Origin: Aequorivita iocasae
GTDB taxonomy: Bacteria; Bacteroidota; Bacteroidia; Flavobacteriales; Flavobacteriaceae
Assembly (NCBI RefSeq): GCF_016757735.1
Contig: NZ_CP068439.1
Coordinates: 620,001-684,000 of the forward strand
Direction: 5' to 3'
Length of the DNA: 64,000 bases
Shown here: in pieces, positions 36,998 through 44,890 of the stretch
Position numbering within the stretch: the stretch's first letter is position 1
Layout: each line of letters begins with the position of its first letter
The notes under the pieces: model-generated
Database searches by the model: none
Seen by the model: only the letters and a program-made list of their open reading frames with translations
Told to the model about the DNA's origin: nothing
Position numbers and translations under genes: made by a program

Positions 36998-37633
36998 CTA
37001 TATTTTCTCGAAAATTAAAATATCGGTTCCACTGCCTCCTCCGCTTATATCGCGAAGTTCTATTCTGTTAGGGGTTATACTTATAATGTCCCAATCATCG
37101 TTAAACTCATCAAAAGGAATTCCATTGAAGTTTAAGGTCAATTCATATCCAGAACTGTTAACGGACCAACTTCCATTATTGGTATTGCTTCCATTGGTTG
37201 CGGTGACTTGGTCGTTAATTTTAAAGTCAACCGTATAGCCATTATAATCTGAAGTTTCATCGTCACCACTATCAATATAACTGGCAACTTTCCAGTTGGA
37301 ACCAATTAGGATATCGCGTATTATTTGAGCTTCTCCATAATAGCCATCGTCATAATAACCGTCATCGTAATAACCATCGTCATAATAGCCGTCGTCATAA
37401 TAGCCGTCGTCATAATAGCCATCATCGTAATAGCCATCATCGTAATAGCCATCATCGTAGTAGCCATCATCGTAGTAGCCATCATCATAATAACCATTAT
37501 CATAATAGCCATCATCAAAAAAGTCATCTGAATCGTCGGAGGAGCAAGAAGAGATTATAGCACCCGTTATGGAGATAGTGGATACTGCAAGTAGCGCCTG
37601 TCCCGATTTTTTTATAAAGTTCCTTCGTCTCAT
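36998..37633 (-). CDS. Tat-type lipoprotein with (YYDDG)n repeat
   Basis: 211 residues. The signal MRRRNFIKKSGQALLAVSTI has a twin-arginine-like RRRNF and ends in a lipobox ISSC (Cys near 30), so a Tat-exported lipoprotein is likely. Then comes a stretch of 12 five-residue repeats: one FFDDG, one YYDNG and ten YYDDG. It is very acidic and tyrosine-rich. The C-terminal 110 residues (IIRDILIGSNWKVASYIDSG, then ELTLNFNGIPFDEFNDDWDI) resemble lipocalin-like domains of Bacteroidota lipoproteins. The function is unknown. The Asp/Tyr tract could bind cations or cross-link. Confidence 0.85.
   Translation of the reverse strand: MRRRNFIKKSGQALLAVSTISITGAIISSCSSDDSDDFFDDGYYDNGYYDDGYYDDGYYDDGYYDDGYYDDGYYDDGYYDDGYYDDGYYDDGYYDDGYYGEAQIIRDILIGSNWKVASYIDSGDDETSDYNGYTVDFKINDQVTATNGSNTNNGSWSVNSSGYELTLNFNGIPFDEFNDDWDIISITPNRIELRDISGGGSGTDILIFEKI
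37344..37523. repeat. 15-bp minisatellite, 12 units
   Basis: Twelve tandem 15-bp units of the type CCATCATCGTAATAG (plus strand), differing mainly at third codon positions and encoding YYDDG on the minus strand. The 15-bp period keeps the frame, so gain or loss of units would change only repeat number. All six frames are nearly open across it for the same reason. Confidence 0.95.
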
Positions 37634-37976
37634 ATTATATAATTTTCCTGATTTCTATAAATATAACGAAATATTTATAAGCAGTATATGATTAAAACAA
37701 TTCTATAAGAAAATACCCTACCCTTTATTTCAAAACAAATAATCGGGTTTTTTTATCGATTTGGAATCCACACTGGACATAGCACATCTTAAGTCACTAT
37801 TTTAAAAATAGCAGCAAAATACTATAAGTAAAAATGAATAGACACGAACCGGAGAATTAGTTTGAAAGATTTTCGAAATGTCAGGAGTTGATTAAAATAA
37901 AAATTCTTGAGCCTTTCGCTATTTTACACTTCTAAAATATTTCTTAATCAGTAGTAAAATAAGTCCCATTTTATTG
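37634..37976. other. Intergenic region between pntB and the repeat lipoprotein
   Basis: About 340 bp, very AT-rich, between two minus-strand genes. A weak inverted repeat TAAAAT/ATTTTA near 37949-37967 may end the pnt transcript. I see no -7 box for the lipoprotein, no RNA gene and no coding potential. Confidence 0.4.
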
Positions 37977-39365
37977 TTACAATAACTTCAACTGATTTAC
38001 AATATCTTGAAGCGTTGTTTTTGCATCTCCAAACAATATACTGCAATTATCCATCCCAAATAATTCGTTCTGGACTCCTGCATAGCCTTTATTCATACTT
38101 CTTTTTACCACAATTACTTGTTTCGCTTTATGGGTACGAATAATCGGCATGCCATAAATGGGGCTATTGGGATTGCTTTCGGCGGCGGGGTTTACCACGT
38201 CGTTGGCGCCCAGTACCAACACCGCATCGTATTGTTTCATGTTTTCATTGCTCTCCTCCATTTCCTTTAAACAGGCATAATCCACATTGGCTTCTGCCAA
38301 CAATACGTTCATATGGCCTGGCATTCTTCCTGCAACGGGGTGAATAATGTAATCAATACTAACATTTCTTTTTTCCAATAATTGCTGAAGTTGTGCGCAA
38401 ATATGTTGGGCCTGTGCGACAGCTAGGCCATAACCGGGGACGATGGCCACTTTTTGGACAAAGGATAGTGTTAAGGCTGCTTCCGGTATACTTATTTCCT
38501 TTATTTGCTGATCTTCCTCGATTTGGCCTGTTTTGTTATTTTTAAAAGTTCCGGCCAATACCTTTAAAAGCGAACGGTTCATCGCCCTGCACATCAATAG
38601 CGTAAGAAGAATTCCTGCCGCACCCACAAAAATACCACCCGCAATCATTGCCTTATTTCCATATACAAAACCGGCAAAAGCAGTGGCAATACCTGTAATA
38701 CTATTCAATAAAGAAATAACCACGGGCATATCGGCGCCCCCAATAGGCAGTACGAAAAGCACCCCATACACCATGGCGATGATAGCCAAAATATACATAA
38801 ACGCCATAAAGTCCAAAGGGATAAATCCAAGGAAATATAACGTTGGCAACAGTAAAAGCAACGCCAAAAGTATCCGCGCCGAAAAGATTACGGCCCTACC
38901 GCGTTTATCCTTCACTGTTCCTGCCAATTTCCGCTCGGCAATAATACTACCGGTTAGGGCAATAGCGCCTGTTGTCAATCCGGCGATCAGTAATACCTGA
39001 TTTCCAAAATGTGTAATTTCAGTTTTTATCTGGTTGGCTTCCATCAGTCCTAACAGCATGGCACAACCACCTCCCGTAGCGTTGAAGAGGGAAACCAATT
39101 GGGGCATTCCAGTCATTTGTACCTTATCGGAAAGTCGCTTCCCCAACAATGTTCCCACCGTAATTGCCAATACCATTATAATCAAATTTGTATAAGGAAC
39201 TGTTTCAGTAGTGCCGGCAAAAAAAGTGAGTATCACGGCCAAAACCATACCCAAAGCGGCTATAAGGTTTCCCGTCTTTGCTCGTTTTGGGGAACTCATA
39301 AATTTTAACCCCCCCAAAAAGGAGAGCGTGGCAATTAAATACCCTATTTCAATAATTGCATGCAT
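37977..39365 (-). CDS. pntB: NAD(P) transhydrogenase, beta subunit
   Basis: 462 residues. The first half is a membrane domain (about nine helices, with IGGADMPVVISLLNSITG as the conserved proton-channel segment). The C-terminal dIII domain binds NADP(H): VPGYGLAVAQAQH, HPVAGRMPGHMNVLLAEA and VLGANDVVNPAAESNPNSP. Together with the two alpha subunits it couples hydride transfer from NADH to NADP+ to proton entry at the inner membrane, supplying NADPH. It is 119 bp downstream of the small alpha subunit, with a hairpin-rich gap, and is the last gene of the cluster. Confidence 0.95.
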   Translation of the reverse strand: MHAIIEIGYLIATLSFLGGLKFMSSPKRAKTGNLIAALGMVLAVILTFFAGTTETVPYTNLIIMVLAITVGTLLGKRLSDKVQMTGMPQLVSLFNATGGGCAMLLGLMEANQIKTEITHFGNQVLLIAGLTTGAIALTGSIIAERKLAGTVKDKRGRAVIFSARILLALLLLLPTLYFLGFIPLDFMAFMYILAIIAMVYGVLFVLPIGGADMPVVISLLNSITGIATAFAGFVYGNKAMIAGGIFVGAAGILLTLLMCRAMNRSLLKVLAGTFKNNKTGQIEEDQQIKEISIPEAALTLSFVQKVAIVPGYGLAVAQAQHICAQLQQLLEKRNVSIDYIIHPVAGRMPGHMNVLLAEANVDYACLKEMEESNENMKQYDAVLVLGANDVVNPAAESNPNSPIYGMPIIRTHKAKQVIVVKRSMNKGYAGVQNELFGMDNCSILFGDAKTTLQDIVNQLKLL

Positions 39366-39429
39366 TTTCTACAAAATTTATTTTGAAGTAATATTTTTAA
39401 AAAAATAATAATAAAAAGGAAATTAAGAC

Positions 39430-39478
39430 CTACGACCTTTTTTATAGAGCTTTTTCAAAGGCTTGAAACCCTTTGGTC
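39430..39478. other. Nested inverted repeat in the pntAB-pntB gap
   Basis: CGACC (about 39432-39436) pairs with GGTCG (about 39475-39479), enclosing TTTCAA / TTGAAA. No T run follows on the minus strand. In the middle of an apparent operon it could modulate read-through or protect mRNA ends; this is inference. Confidence 0.4.
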
Positions 39479-39484
39479 GCAAAC

Positions 39485-39781
39485 CTATTTTTTCGGCTTA
39501 AACATTTTTAGCATCCGTCCGGTAACAAAGAAGCCTCCCGAAATATTAAGGGTACCGAGAAAAACCGCAATACCCCCTAACGTAAGGTTGAGGTAATCAT
39601 CCTGTGGCACCCGGAGCATTAAGAGAATTGCTCCAACCAAAATAACGCCGCTAATGGCGTTTGCACCACTCATAAGCGGAGTATGGAGAATGGCCGGCAC
39701 ATTCGCAATTACTTCAATACCGATAAATACACAAAATAAAACAAAGTAAATTTCCTGAAGATGATGGGTTATAAAATCCAT
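39485..39781 (-). CDS. pntAB: NAD(P) transhydrogenase, alpha-2 (membrane) subunit
   Basis: 98 residues, three hydrophobic helices. It matches the small membrane subunit of three-subunit transhydrogenases: IGIEVIANVPAILHTPLMSG and GANAISGVILVGAI. It contributes to the proton channel with PntB. In enterobacteria this part is fused to the soluble alpha domain; the split form here is common in other bacteria. It starts two bases after the alpha-1 stop. Confidence 0.93.
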   Translation of the reverse strand: MDFITHHLQEIYFVLFCVFIGIEVIANVPAILHTPLMSGANAISGVILVGAILLMLRVPQDDYLNLTLGGIAVFLGTLNISGGFFVTGRMLKMFKPKK

Positions 39782-39783
39782 GT

Positions 39784-40917
39784 TTAGGCAGTTTGTAAGT
39801 TTTTGATAAAATGAGGATGCGTCCAGTTGCCCCTTTGCATTAACTTGCAGGCCGAAAGCAATGGATCTTTTGTAGGGTCTTCTGAATTCGCCATATACTT
39901 TAAAAACGCATAGTAATTATTGGAAAGCAGTAGTGAGGCTGCTGTTGGAATTTCTGAAGAAAGATTTGAATGCCCCAGAATGGCAACTCCATTATGGTGC
40001 ACCAATTCCTTATTTTTTGAAAGTTCGCAATTGCCTCCTTGCTCGGCTGCCATATCTATTATAATACTGCCGGGGCGCATGGCTTCCACAGAACGGGTTT
40101 CTATTAATAAGGGAGCCTTTTTACCAGGAATATTTGCAGTGCTGATTACAATATTTGAGGAAAGAATGTGGGTGTGGATCAATTCTTTTTGTTGGTGTTG
40201 ATATTCCTCACTTTGTTCCACGGCATATCCTCCTGCGGTAGCAGATTCGGTGTATCCATCCACTTCAATAAAGGTTGCGCCAAGACTCCGCACTTCTTCC
40301 CCAGCGGACTTCCGCACATCAAAAGCTTCCACTACGGCCCCCAACCTTCGGGCGGTAGCTATGGCCTGTAATCCGGCAACTCCCGCACCCAGAACCAAGA
40401 TTTTTACGGGGGTCAAAGTGCCTGCCGCTGTGGTGAACATTGGGAAAACACCCTTAAACATTTCGGCAGCCTTTAATACGGCTTTATAGCCCGCGAGGGA
40501 AGCCATAGATGAAAGCACATCCATAGACTGCGCCAAAGAGGTTCTTGGCAAGAGGTCGAGACTGTAAACGGTAGCTGCCCGGGCTTGGTAAAGAGCAAGT
40601 GCCGATTTATGAAAGAGGGGGTTAAAAATACCAATGAAACAAACCCCCTCTCTGCTATCCACTTCGCTAAAAGTATGGTTAATGGATATAATAATATCCG
40701 CATTTTTTAAAATAGTTTCCCGGCACTGGCAAATGGCCCCTGCCAGCACATATTCGGCATCCTCAATTTGAAGGGAACTGCCCAGCCCTTGCTCAATAAG
40801 AATATCGAGTTTTAACTCAGAGGTAAGCCGCATTATTTCCTTGGGCAACAAACAAACCCGTGGATCGTCTGGCGTTTTAATGACACCTAATGTTTTGGGC
40901 TGGAGCCGTTCTATCAT
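39784..40917 (-). CDS. pntAA: NAD(P) transhydrogenase, alpha-1 (NAD-binding) subunit
   Basis: 377 residues from the ATG at 40917, which has AAGGAA in good Shine-Dalgarno position; a GTG at 40935 would add six residues and sits two bases after the upstream stop. The dI domain has LGVIKTPDDPRVCLLPKE at the N-terminus and the dinucleotide-binding LVLGAGVAGLQAIATARRLG, followed by IIDMAAEQGGNCE. It binds NAD(H) in the cytoplasm and docks on the membrane subunits. It resembles alanine dehydrogenase but belongs here by context. Confidence 0.93.
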   Translation of the reverse strand: MIERLQPKTLGVIKTPDDPRVCLLPKEIMRLTSELKLDILIEQGLGSSLQIEDAEYVLAGAICQCRETILKNADIIISINHTFSEVDSREGVCFIGIFNPLFHKSALALYQARAATVYSLDLLPRTSLAQSMDVLSSMASLAGYKAVLKAAEMFKGVFPMFTTAAGTLTPVKILVLGAGVAGLQAIATARRLGAVVEAFDVRKSAGEEVRSLGATFIEVDGYTESATAGGYAVEQSEEYQHQQKELIHTHILSSNIVISTANIPGKKAPLLIETRSVEAMRPGSIIIDMAAEQGGNCELSKNKELVHHNGVAILGHSNLSSEIPTAASLLLSNNYYAFLKYMANSEDPTKDPLLSACKLMQRGNWTHPHFIKNLQTA

Positions 40918-40937
40918 ATCGTTTTCCTTGATCACTT

Positions 40938-41318
40938 CTATCTTCTTAAAAGATTGAAATATTCTTCCTTGATCTTGCGGTATTTTTCTACATGCGCCAT
41001 ATAGATTTTTCTGAATTTTTCATGTTCATTTACATAAAACATATCACAATCCATATCATCGCACTCCATTGCCTTGGGAAGACCGTCTTTGTATTTCCTG
41101 AAATTCTTTAGGATAATATTGTTTTCTTCCCGCTTAATAGAAAGCTTGGCCACTACCGGTTGTTGCTCCAATTTATTAGAAAGCTCGACTTGTCTTAGAT
41201 TCAGCAGGTTGTCTATTTCGCTAAAAATATAGCCAAGATGAGTGATCCAGTTGTTCAGTTCAATAAGGTTGTTTTTCAAAACTATTGATTCCTGACTGTC
41301 ATGATTGTAAATTTGCAT
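40938..41318 (-). CDS. Conserved-looking 126-residue helical protein, unknown
   Basis: 126 residues, no signal or membrane segment. It is predicted to be helical throughout, with heptad-like stretches (IVLKNNLIELNNWITHLGYI and EKFRKIYMAHVEKYRKIKEE) and an acidic/Cys motif MECDDMDCDMF in the middle. I do not recognise a family. It lies two bases before the GTG of the transhydrogenase alpha-1 subunit and 37 bp behind the Rnk/GreA-like gene. The tight spacing suggests a function linked to the transhydrogenase or glutamate dehydrogenase. Confidence 0.75.
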   Translation of the reverse strand: MQIYNHDSQESIVLKNNLIELNNWITHLGYIFSEIDNLLNLRQVELSNKLEQQPVVAKLSIKREENNIILKNFRKYKDGLPKAMECDDMDCDMFYVNEHEKFRKIYMAHVEKYRKIKEEYFNLLRR

Positions 41319-41355
41319 ATCTATTTAATTTCTCTATTCTCTATCCTCCCTTCTT

Positions 41356-41772
41356 CTATAGCACCACATCAATATCTATGAGTCTTTCCGTTTGTGTCAC
41401 TTTCACAATGATAAGTTCCTTTTTGCCATTTGGAAAATTCCAGATTACTGAATCTCCTTCGGCATAGCCCATAACAGCGGAGCCCATAGGAGCCAAAATG
41501 GATATTTTATTTGCAGAAATATCTCGGGCCGTAGGAACAACCAATTGGAATTTTGACTGCCATGTTCCCGATGTAACCGAAACCATACTGTTAAATCGAA
41601 TTACATCAGCAGGCATTTGTTCATTATCGTATATAATTGCGCTAGTTAGCTCACCGCTTAATTTTTTTAAGGATGTTTTTGTATTTTCATCTTTGTAATA
41701 GCCGCTTACGTTTAACAGCCGCTTTAAGAAAACATATTCCTTTTTTTCCAATATCAAATTTCCGTATTTCAT
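41356..41772 (-). CDS. GreA/GreB-C-terminal (Rnk-like) protein
   Basis: 138 residues. The C-terminal 80 residues have the GreA/B C-terminal fold seen in Rnk and short Gre-like proteins: VRFNSMVSVTSGTWQSKFQL, ISILAPMGSAVMGYAEGDSV and WNFPNGKKELIIVKV. The N-terminal 55 residues are a short helical region, not the acidic-tip coiled coil of GreA, so cleavage stimulation is unlikely. Rnk-type proteins bind RNA polymerase near the secondary channel. It is 86 bp downstream of gdhA, and that gap holds an inverted repeat (CATCCG/CGGATG). Confidence 0.8.
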   Translation of the reverse strand: MKYGNLILEKKEYVFLKRLLNVSGYYKDENTKTSLKKLSGELTSAIIYDNEQMPADVIRFNSMVSVTSGTWQSKFQLVVPTARDISANKISILAPMGSAVMGYAEGDSVIWNFPNGKKELIIVKVTQTERLIDIDVVL

Positions 41773-41858
41773 GATTGTAAATTTTTAAGATAAAGGAACA
41801 TCCGGGTTAGCGCATAACAGTGATACCAAACATTCGGATGCTCCATTTATCAAAATGT

Positions 41859-43154
41859 TTATGGGAAAATTCCCCTTAAAATATATGCTTTCTCTATACG
41901 TTCAATAGCGATACAGTATGCCGCCGTACGCATATCCATTTCATTCTCTTCAGAATAAGCAATTACCTTCTTGAAAGTGTTTCGAAGTTTTTTCTCAAGT
42001 TTTTCCAGTATCTCGTCCATTTGCCACAACTCCCCGTTACGGTTTTGAAGCCACTCAAAATAACTGCCAATCACCCCGCCGGAATTGCACATTATATCTG
42101 GAATAATAGTGATGCCGCGCTGTAGCAATATTTTTTCGCCTTCCACATCAGTGGGGCCATTGGCTCCTTCGGCTATTAACTTTGCTTTTATTGATTTTGC
42201 ATTGTGAAGGGTAATCTGGTTACCCAATGCTGCGGGAATACAGATGTCGCAGTCCAGTGCAAAGAAGTCTTTTCCTTCTAAAGCAAAAGCCTCGGGGAAA
42301 CCTACAATGCTGCCATTGTTTGCTTTTCCATAGTTGAAAAGATCCTCCACCTTTATCCCCTCTTTGTTTTGAAGACTTCCAAAGGCATCCTGTACGCCTA
42401 CCAATATAGCTCCTTCTTGCTCAAGAAAATGGGCAGTCCAGTACCCCACGTTTCCAAAGCCTTGCACAATATATTTTTTTCCTTCTAGACTTTCGTTGTT
42501 TTTCTCGGCCCAAAATTTAATGGTCAAAAACACCCCATATCCTGTAGCGCGGTCGCGACCTTCCAGTCCACCACTGCCAACGGGTTTGCCCGTAACAACA
42601 TGTTGATTCTTACTACGCTCACTGGTGTTTTTCGTACTCATATACGTATCTGCAATCCACGCCATGGTCTGGTCGTTCGTATTTACATCCGGTGCTGGAA
42701 TATCGTGCTCCGGCCCAATATTCTCACCTAATGCATACGTGAACCGTCGGGTAATACGTTCCAATTCGTTTTTGGAATATTTGGAGGGATCTATCTGGAT
42801 TCCACCTTTTGCACCCCCATAAGGCAAGCCTGCCAATGAGGTTTTCCAAGTCATCCACATGGCCAAGGCGCGTGCGGCGTCTATATCAACCGTAGGGTGG
42901 TAACGAAGTCCGCCTTTATAAGGCCCGAGTGCATTGTTATGCTGTACTCTATAGCCCGTAAATACTTCCACCTCGCCATTATCCATGCGTACGGGAAAAT
43001 TGATTATAATTTCAGTATTGGTAATGCCGAGGATTTTGCGAACGTTGGGGTTCAATTGAATCTGGTCGGCGGCAGTATTGAATTGTTCCAACACATTGTC
43101 CAACATTCCTTTTTTTACAGTTTTGGGTTTTTCCACTGTTTGACCGTTTATCAT
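41859..43154 (-). CDS. Glu/Leu/Phe/Val dehydrogenase, probable glutamate dehydrogenase
   Basis: 431 residues. The active-site region PYGGAKGGIQIDPSKYS contains the catalytic Lys, PAPDVNTNDQTMAWIADTY binds the substrate amino acid, and VQGFGNVGYWTAHFLEQEGA is the dinucleotide-binding loop. It interconverts glutamate and 2-oxoglutarate plus ammonia with NAD(P)(H). It follows the 57-residue Cys-rich gene by 11 bp and would be controlled by the sigma-54 promoter at 43369-43382. With the transhydrogenase downstream, the cluster ties nitrogen assimilation to NADPH supply. Confidence 0.93.
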   Translation of the reverse strand: MINGQTVEKPKTVKKGMLDNVLEQFNTAADQIQLNPNVRKILGITNTEIIINFPVRMDNGEVEVFTGYRVQHNNALGPYKGGLRYHPTVDIDAARALAMWMTWKTSLAGLPYGGAKGGIQIDPSKYSKNELERITRRFTYALGENIGPEHDIPAPDVNTNDQTMAWIADTYMSTKNTSERSKNQHVVTGKPVGSGGLEGRDRATGYGVFLTIKFWAEKNNESLEGKKYIVQGFGNVGYWTAHFLEQEGAILVGVQDAFGSLQNKEGIKVEDLFNYGKANNGSIVGFPEAFALEGKDFFALDCDICIPAALGNQITLHNAKSIKAKLIAEGANGPTDVEGEKILLQRGITIIPDIMCNSGGVIGSYFEWLQNRNGELWQMDEILEKLEKKLRNTFKKVIAYSEENEMDMRTAAYCIAIERIEKAYILRGIFP

Positions 43155-43165
43155 TTTATTTTCTT

Positions 43166-43339
43166 TTAAATTGTTTCGAGCGTTAGCGCTCTTTCCGTGT
43201 TAATGTCTATTGGTTTTGGCTCCTGAAGCGCCATCTCATCAAATTCGCTACAGGAAAACACACTGTTGTGATGATGCGTCAAAATACATGTGGGCAAGTG
43301 CACACAATTTTGGCAGAGGTTTAAGGGATTTGCATTCAT
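43166..43339 (-). CDS. 57-residue Cys-rich protein, unknown
   Basis: 57 residues from the ATG at 43339. The N-terminal half has LCQNCVHLPTCILTHHHNSV followed by FSCSEFDE: four cysteines in the order CxxCx5C...C plus a His cluster, a layout that could hold zinc or an iron-sulfur cluster. The C-terminal half is plain and acidic. Small flavobacterial proteins with this Cys pattern exist, but I know no function. A frame open to 43408 runs through the sigma-54 promoter, so the short form is preferred. First gene of the gdh-pnt cluster. Confidence 0.7.
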   Translation of the reverse strand: MNANPLNLCQNCVHLPTCILTHHHNSVFSCSEFDEMALQEPKPIDINTERALTLETI

Positions 43340-43368
43340 TGATACTTTTTTATTTCCTATTGCAAAAG

Positions 43369-43382
43369 GCAAGCTGTGTGCC
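43369..43382 (-). promoter_or_regulatory. Sigma-54 promoter (-24/-12)
   Basis: The minus strand reads TTGGCACACAGCTTGCC (43384-43368), with GG (-24) and GC (-12) separated by exactly 10 bp, close to the consensus TGGCACG-N4-TTGC. Transcription would start near 43357, some 18 nt before the ATG at 43339. An NtrC-type activator gene lies directly upstream. Confidence 0.72.
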
Positions 43383-43473
43383 AATAGCATAAAAATATCA
43401 ATAACCACAACTCAAATCTTTGATTTATAGTGTTTTAAAAAATGTAAATGAAAAATTTTATTAGAAATCGGTT

Positions 43474-43506
43474 GGGGAATATTTCCCCCATGGGGAGTAA
43501 TTACCC
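43474..43506. promoter_or_regulatory. Tandem dyads, candidate enhancer (UAS)
   Basis: Two related 15-bp dyads, GGGGAATATTTCCCC (43474-43488) and GGGGAGTAATTACCC (43492-43506), fit GGGGAnTAnTTnCCC. Their starts are 18 bp apart. They lie roughly 117-149 bp upstream of the predicted sigma-54 start, the usual distance for NtrC-type activator sites. Confidence 0.6.
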
Positions 43507-43573
43507 TAAATAAAATCGAAATTGAAAGCAAAAACGATGTTCGAGTTTTGAAATACTATTTCCTAATCCCCAT

Positions 43574-44890
43574 CTATTCTTTAATCTTTCCCCGAAGCGT
43601 TTTGCGGTCTATCTGAAGAATTTCCGCAGCTTTTGTTTGGTTATTATTGGTGGCGGCAAGTACTTTTTGGATGTATTTTTTTTCCATTTCCTTCAAGGAA
43701 AGAAGCCCTTCCTCCGGAAAATTGATTTGATATTTTAATACTTCGGGCAAGTCGTTTACCCCAATGGACCGGTCGCACATAATTACCGCCCGCTGGATCA
43801 CGTTTTCAAGTTCCCGAATATTTCCAGGCCATTCGTACCGCAATAATAACGTTTTGGCCTCGGTATCTATCGTGATATATCGGTCTTTATATTCATTACC
43901 ATATTTCAACAGAAATTTATCCGCCAAAAGTGGAATGTCCTCTTTTCGTTCCCGCAGTGGCGGCACGTTTATTTCTACCACCGTCAATCGGTAATAGAGA
44001 TCTTCCCTAAAAGTTTCCTTGGCAATCATTTCGCGGAGATTGCCATTAGTTGCTGCAATGATGCGAACATCTATTTTTTCACCCTTCCGGGCGCCTACCT
44101 TTACCACCTCTTTTTCCTGCAATACGCGCAAAAGCCGAGCCTGTACCGCCAAGGAGGCATTGCCAATTTCATCGAGAAAAACAGTGCCGCCATTTGCCGC
44201 CTGAAAAAATCCCTCCCTGGTGTCATTGGCCCCAGTAAATGCTCCTTTTACATAGCCAAAAAGTTCCGATTCCAAAAGGTTTTCGGGTATACCTCCGCAG
44301 TTTACCGCGATAAAAGGCGCGCTGGAAAACTTACCATTGTAATGGATGGAGCGAGCCACCAGTTCCTTTCCCGTTCCGCTTTCACCACTTATAAAGATTG
44401 TAGCTTTATTGTCCTTTACCCGTTCAATTATTTGGGTCACATTTTTAATGGCTTCGCTGTCACCAATTATTTCGTTGTATTTGCCTTGATGCGATTTTTC
44501 GGGGATAGATTTCCGTTTCCTTTTTGTGGAAAGTGATTTTATAACGGCATTTTTTAATTCATCTTTTGTAAAGGGTTTTACCAAATAATCTACTGCTCCC
44601 GACTTGATTGCCGATAGGGCGTCCTGCACCGATGGATAACCTGTAACCACAAGTTTGGGTATATTTGGATAATGCTCGGAAACAAACTTGATGAGCTGGA
44701 AACCATCAACTTCAGGCATTTTAAGATCGGTTATCAATAAATCTATATCGGTATCGCGAAGGATAGCCACTGCCTCCTTGACCGAAACGGCCTTATAGGT
44801 ATGGTAATCGAGCGCCTGAAGATGCCGCTGGATAAGCTCAAGGATATTAATATCGTCATCAACTATCAGAATGTTTTCCTTTTGCAGCAT
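43574..44890 (-). CDS. Sigma-54-dependent response regulator (NtrC/AtoC type)
   Basis: 438 residues. Receiver domain (1-120) with the phospho-acceptor D55 in LLITDLKMPEVDG. AAA+ domain (about 140-375) with Walker A GESGTGKE, the sigma-54 contact loop ELFGYVKGAFTGAND and Walker B GGTVFLDEIGNASL. The C-terminal Fis-type helix-turn-helix is NNNQTKAAEILQIDRKTLRG. It opens promoters held by sigma-54 RNA polymerase. It overlaps the kinase gene by 32 bp and faces the sigma-54 promoter of the gdh-pnt cluster, its most likely target. Confidence 0.95.
   Translation of the reverse strand: MLQKENILIVDDDINILELIQRHLQALDYHTYKAVSVKEAVAILRDTDIDLLITDLKMPEVDGFQLIKFVSEHYPNIPKLVVTGYPSVQDALSAIKSGAVDYLVKPFTKDELKNAVIKSLSTKRKRKSIPEKSHQGKYNEIIGDSEAIKNVTQIIERVKDNKATIFISGESGTGKELVARSIHYNGKFSSAPFIAVNCGGIPENLLESELFGYVKGAFTGANDTREGFFQAANGGTVFLDEIGNASLAVQARLLRVLQEKEVVKVGARKGEKIDVRIIAATNGNLREMIAKETFREDLYYRLTVVEINVPPLRERKEDIPLLADKFLLKYGNEYKDRYITIDTEAKTLLLRYEWPGNIRELENVIQRAVIMCDRSIGVNDLPEVLKYQINFPEEGLLSLKEMEKKYIQKVLAATNNNQTKAAEILQIDRKTLRGKIKE

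Noticed and set aside
37325-37531. Open frames of Ile/Val/Ala-rich peptides across the 15-bp minisatellite on both strands
   Set aside because: They arise because a 15-bp period leaves all frames open; the YYDDG frame alone has a signal peptide and a downstream domain.
43340-43408. Longer start (80 residues) for the Cys-rich protein
   Set aside because: The extension would be encoded within the sigma-54 promoter, upstream of the predicted transcript start.
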